Source: Smaragdicoccus niigatensis DSM 44881 = NBRC 103563
GTDB lineage: Bacteria > Actinomycetota > Actinomycetes > Mycobacteriales > Mycobacteriaceae
Direction: 5' to 3'
Length of the DNA stretch: 64,000 nucleotides
NCBI RefSeq assembly: GCF_000380645.1
Contig: NZ_AQXZ01000019.1
Location: 558,001 to 622,000, forward strand
The translations under genes and the position numbers were made by a program. Positions 63,338 through 64,000 of the stretch are shown in pieces. Under the pieces are notes generated by a model that worked only from the letters and a program-made list of their open reading frames with translations, did no database searches and was not told the origin of the DNA. Position 1 is the first letter of the stretch; every line of letters starts with the position of its first letter.

Positions 63338-63643
63338 ACGGCGCAATAAATCCTCACTACGCCGCTGTATGCAAACACGCGGTGAAACACGCTCGAAGCA
63401 GCACCGACGGGGCCCGCAAGGTGCATCCCCACAGGTCACCGCGGCAAGCCCGGCAACGACGTTTGTGTCGTCCGTGTTTCACCCCCCGCACAGCCTATTT
63501 CCGCAGCATGTGCGCCGTTTCAAGCAGTTTTGAGGCCTGATCACGGCAACTTACAGTCGAATCAAACGACTCCCTACAGCCCGTCGCCAACTCCTGGAAT
63601 GCGGCGCGACGTAAACCTAGGATTCGCAGGAAGGGACCTGTTC
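63338..63643. other. Intergenic region upstream of narG
   Basis: A 306-base gap between the MobA-MoeA fusion and narG. It contains an AT-richer stretch at about 63490-63600 and the narG ribosome site. I see no perfect terminator, no CRP/FNR-type palindrome and no clear GlnR box, though a diffuse regulator site cannot be excluded. No gene is evident. Confidence 0.5.
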
Positions 63644-64000
63644 GTGTCTATCGATGACATCGGCATTCCGACGACGCTGGCTCGCGCTGACCTCGCCGAC
63701 TCGCTCCTCGGTCTAGGCAAGTATTTCCACAAAGGTGAGGTGTCGACCGACGAGCGCACCCTCCACAAGGTAGGTGGCCGACAGGCCGACGACTTCTACC
63801 GTGATCGCTGGGCACACGACAAGGTCGTCCGGTCAACGCACGGCGTCAACTGCACCGGATCGTGCTCCTGGAAGATCTACGTCAAAGACGGCGTCATCAC
63901 CTGGGAAGCGCAGCAGACCGACTACCCGTCCGTCGGCACCGACAAGCCCGAGTACGAGCCGCGCGGATGCCCGCGTGGAGCCTCGTTCTCCTGGTACACC
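63644..64000 (+). CDS. narG: Nitrate reductase alpha subunit, 5' part
   Basis: The first 119 codons of NarG run to the window edge, from a GTG at 63644 with ribosome site AGGAAGGGA. The N-terminal iron-sulfur motif of NarG is clear: [15 protein letters not shown], followed by [12 protein letters not shown]. NarG holds a molybdenum bis-MGD cofactor and reduces nitrate to nitrite in anaerobic respiration, with NarH and NarI normally downstream. The MobA-MoeA fusion just upstream supports a functional link. Confidence 0.95.
   Translation, partial: MSIDDIGIPTTLARADLADSLLGLGKYFHKGEVSTDERTLHKVGGRQADDFYRDRWAHDKVVRSTHGVNCTGSCSWKIYVKDGVITWEAQQTDYPSVGTDKPEYEPRGCPRGASFSWYT

Overview
The window is high-GC actinobacterial DNA, most likely from a mycolic-acid-order organism (Mycobacteriales/Corynebacteriales; Rhodococcus, Gordonia, Nocardia or a relative). 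The evidence is gene content and order: UPF0182, YlbL/Lon-S16, Zincin_2, ThiF-like protein, ABC1 kinase, WhiB7, UvrD2, mycoredoxin, NudC, K+ channel, AdnB, AdnA, LipV-like hydrolase and ATL follow the order I recall for the M. tuberculosis Rv3193c-Rv3204 block. GTG and TTG starts and ATGA/GTGA overlaps are common. The genus cannot be fixed by eye.

Layout. 1-4550 (minus): lipid block with FadD15-like acyl-CoA synthetase, two DUF202 membrane proteins, a GHSMG lipase and a patatin cut by the window edge. 5001-24777 (plus): nine genes in one tight operon: a 1999-residue Ig-like/FN3 surface protein, MoxR ATPase, DUF58, a transglutaminase-fold membrane protein lacking its catalytic Cys and His, zinc ribbon-RDD-FHA, FHA, a Hanks-type kinase, FHA-HTH, and an FHA-containing FtsK/SpoIIIE ATPase of the EssC/EccC type. 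24885-27506: a bare WXG100 protein, a WXG100-CHAP hydrolase, a WXG100-hydrophobic-domain protein, and an overlapping 213-residue protein that may be its chaperone or immunity partner. The set looks like the bifidobacterial PFNA cluster (kinase, FN3, AAA ATPase, DUF58, transglutaminase) joined to a type VII secretion motor with substrates. No EccB, EccD, EccE, mycosin or PP2C phosphatase is present.

27515-32967 (minus, convergent): a membrane protein with an extracellular beta-propeller and a VWA lipoprotein, sharing an SmpA/OmlA-like module. 33092-35839: an extradiol dioxygenase, a small membrane protein, a YbjN-type chaperone-like protein and initiator tRNA. 36155-61601: rpf followed by the conserved block, including whiB7 with a legible attenuation leader and the AdnAB break-resection helicase-nuclease. 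61598-end: a MobA-MoeA fusion followed by the start of narG, linking cofactor synthesis to a molybdoenzyme.

The centre of interest is 5001-27506, which I read as a phospho-regulated, wall-associated type VII-like export system. Function is inferred from domains only.
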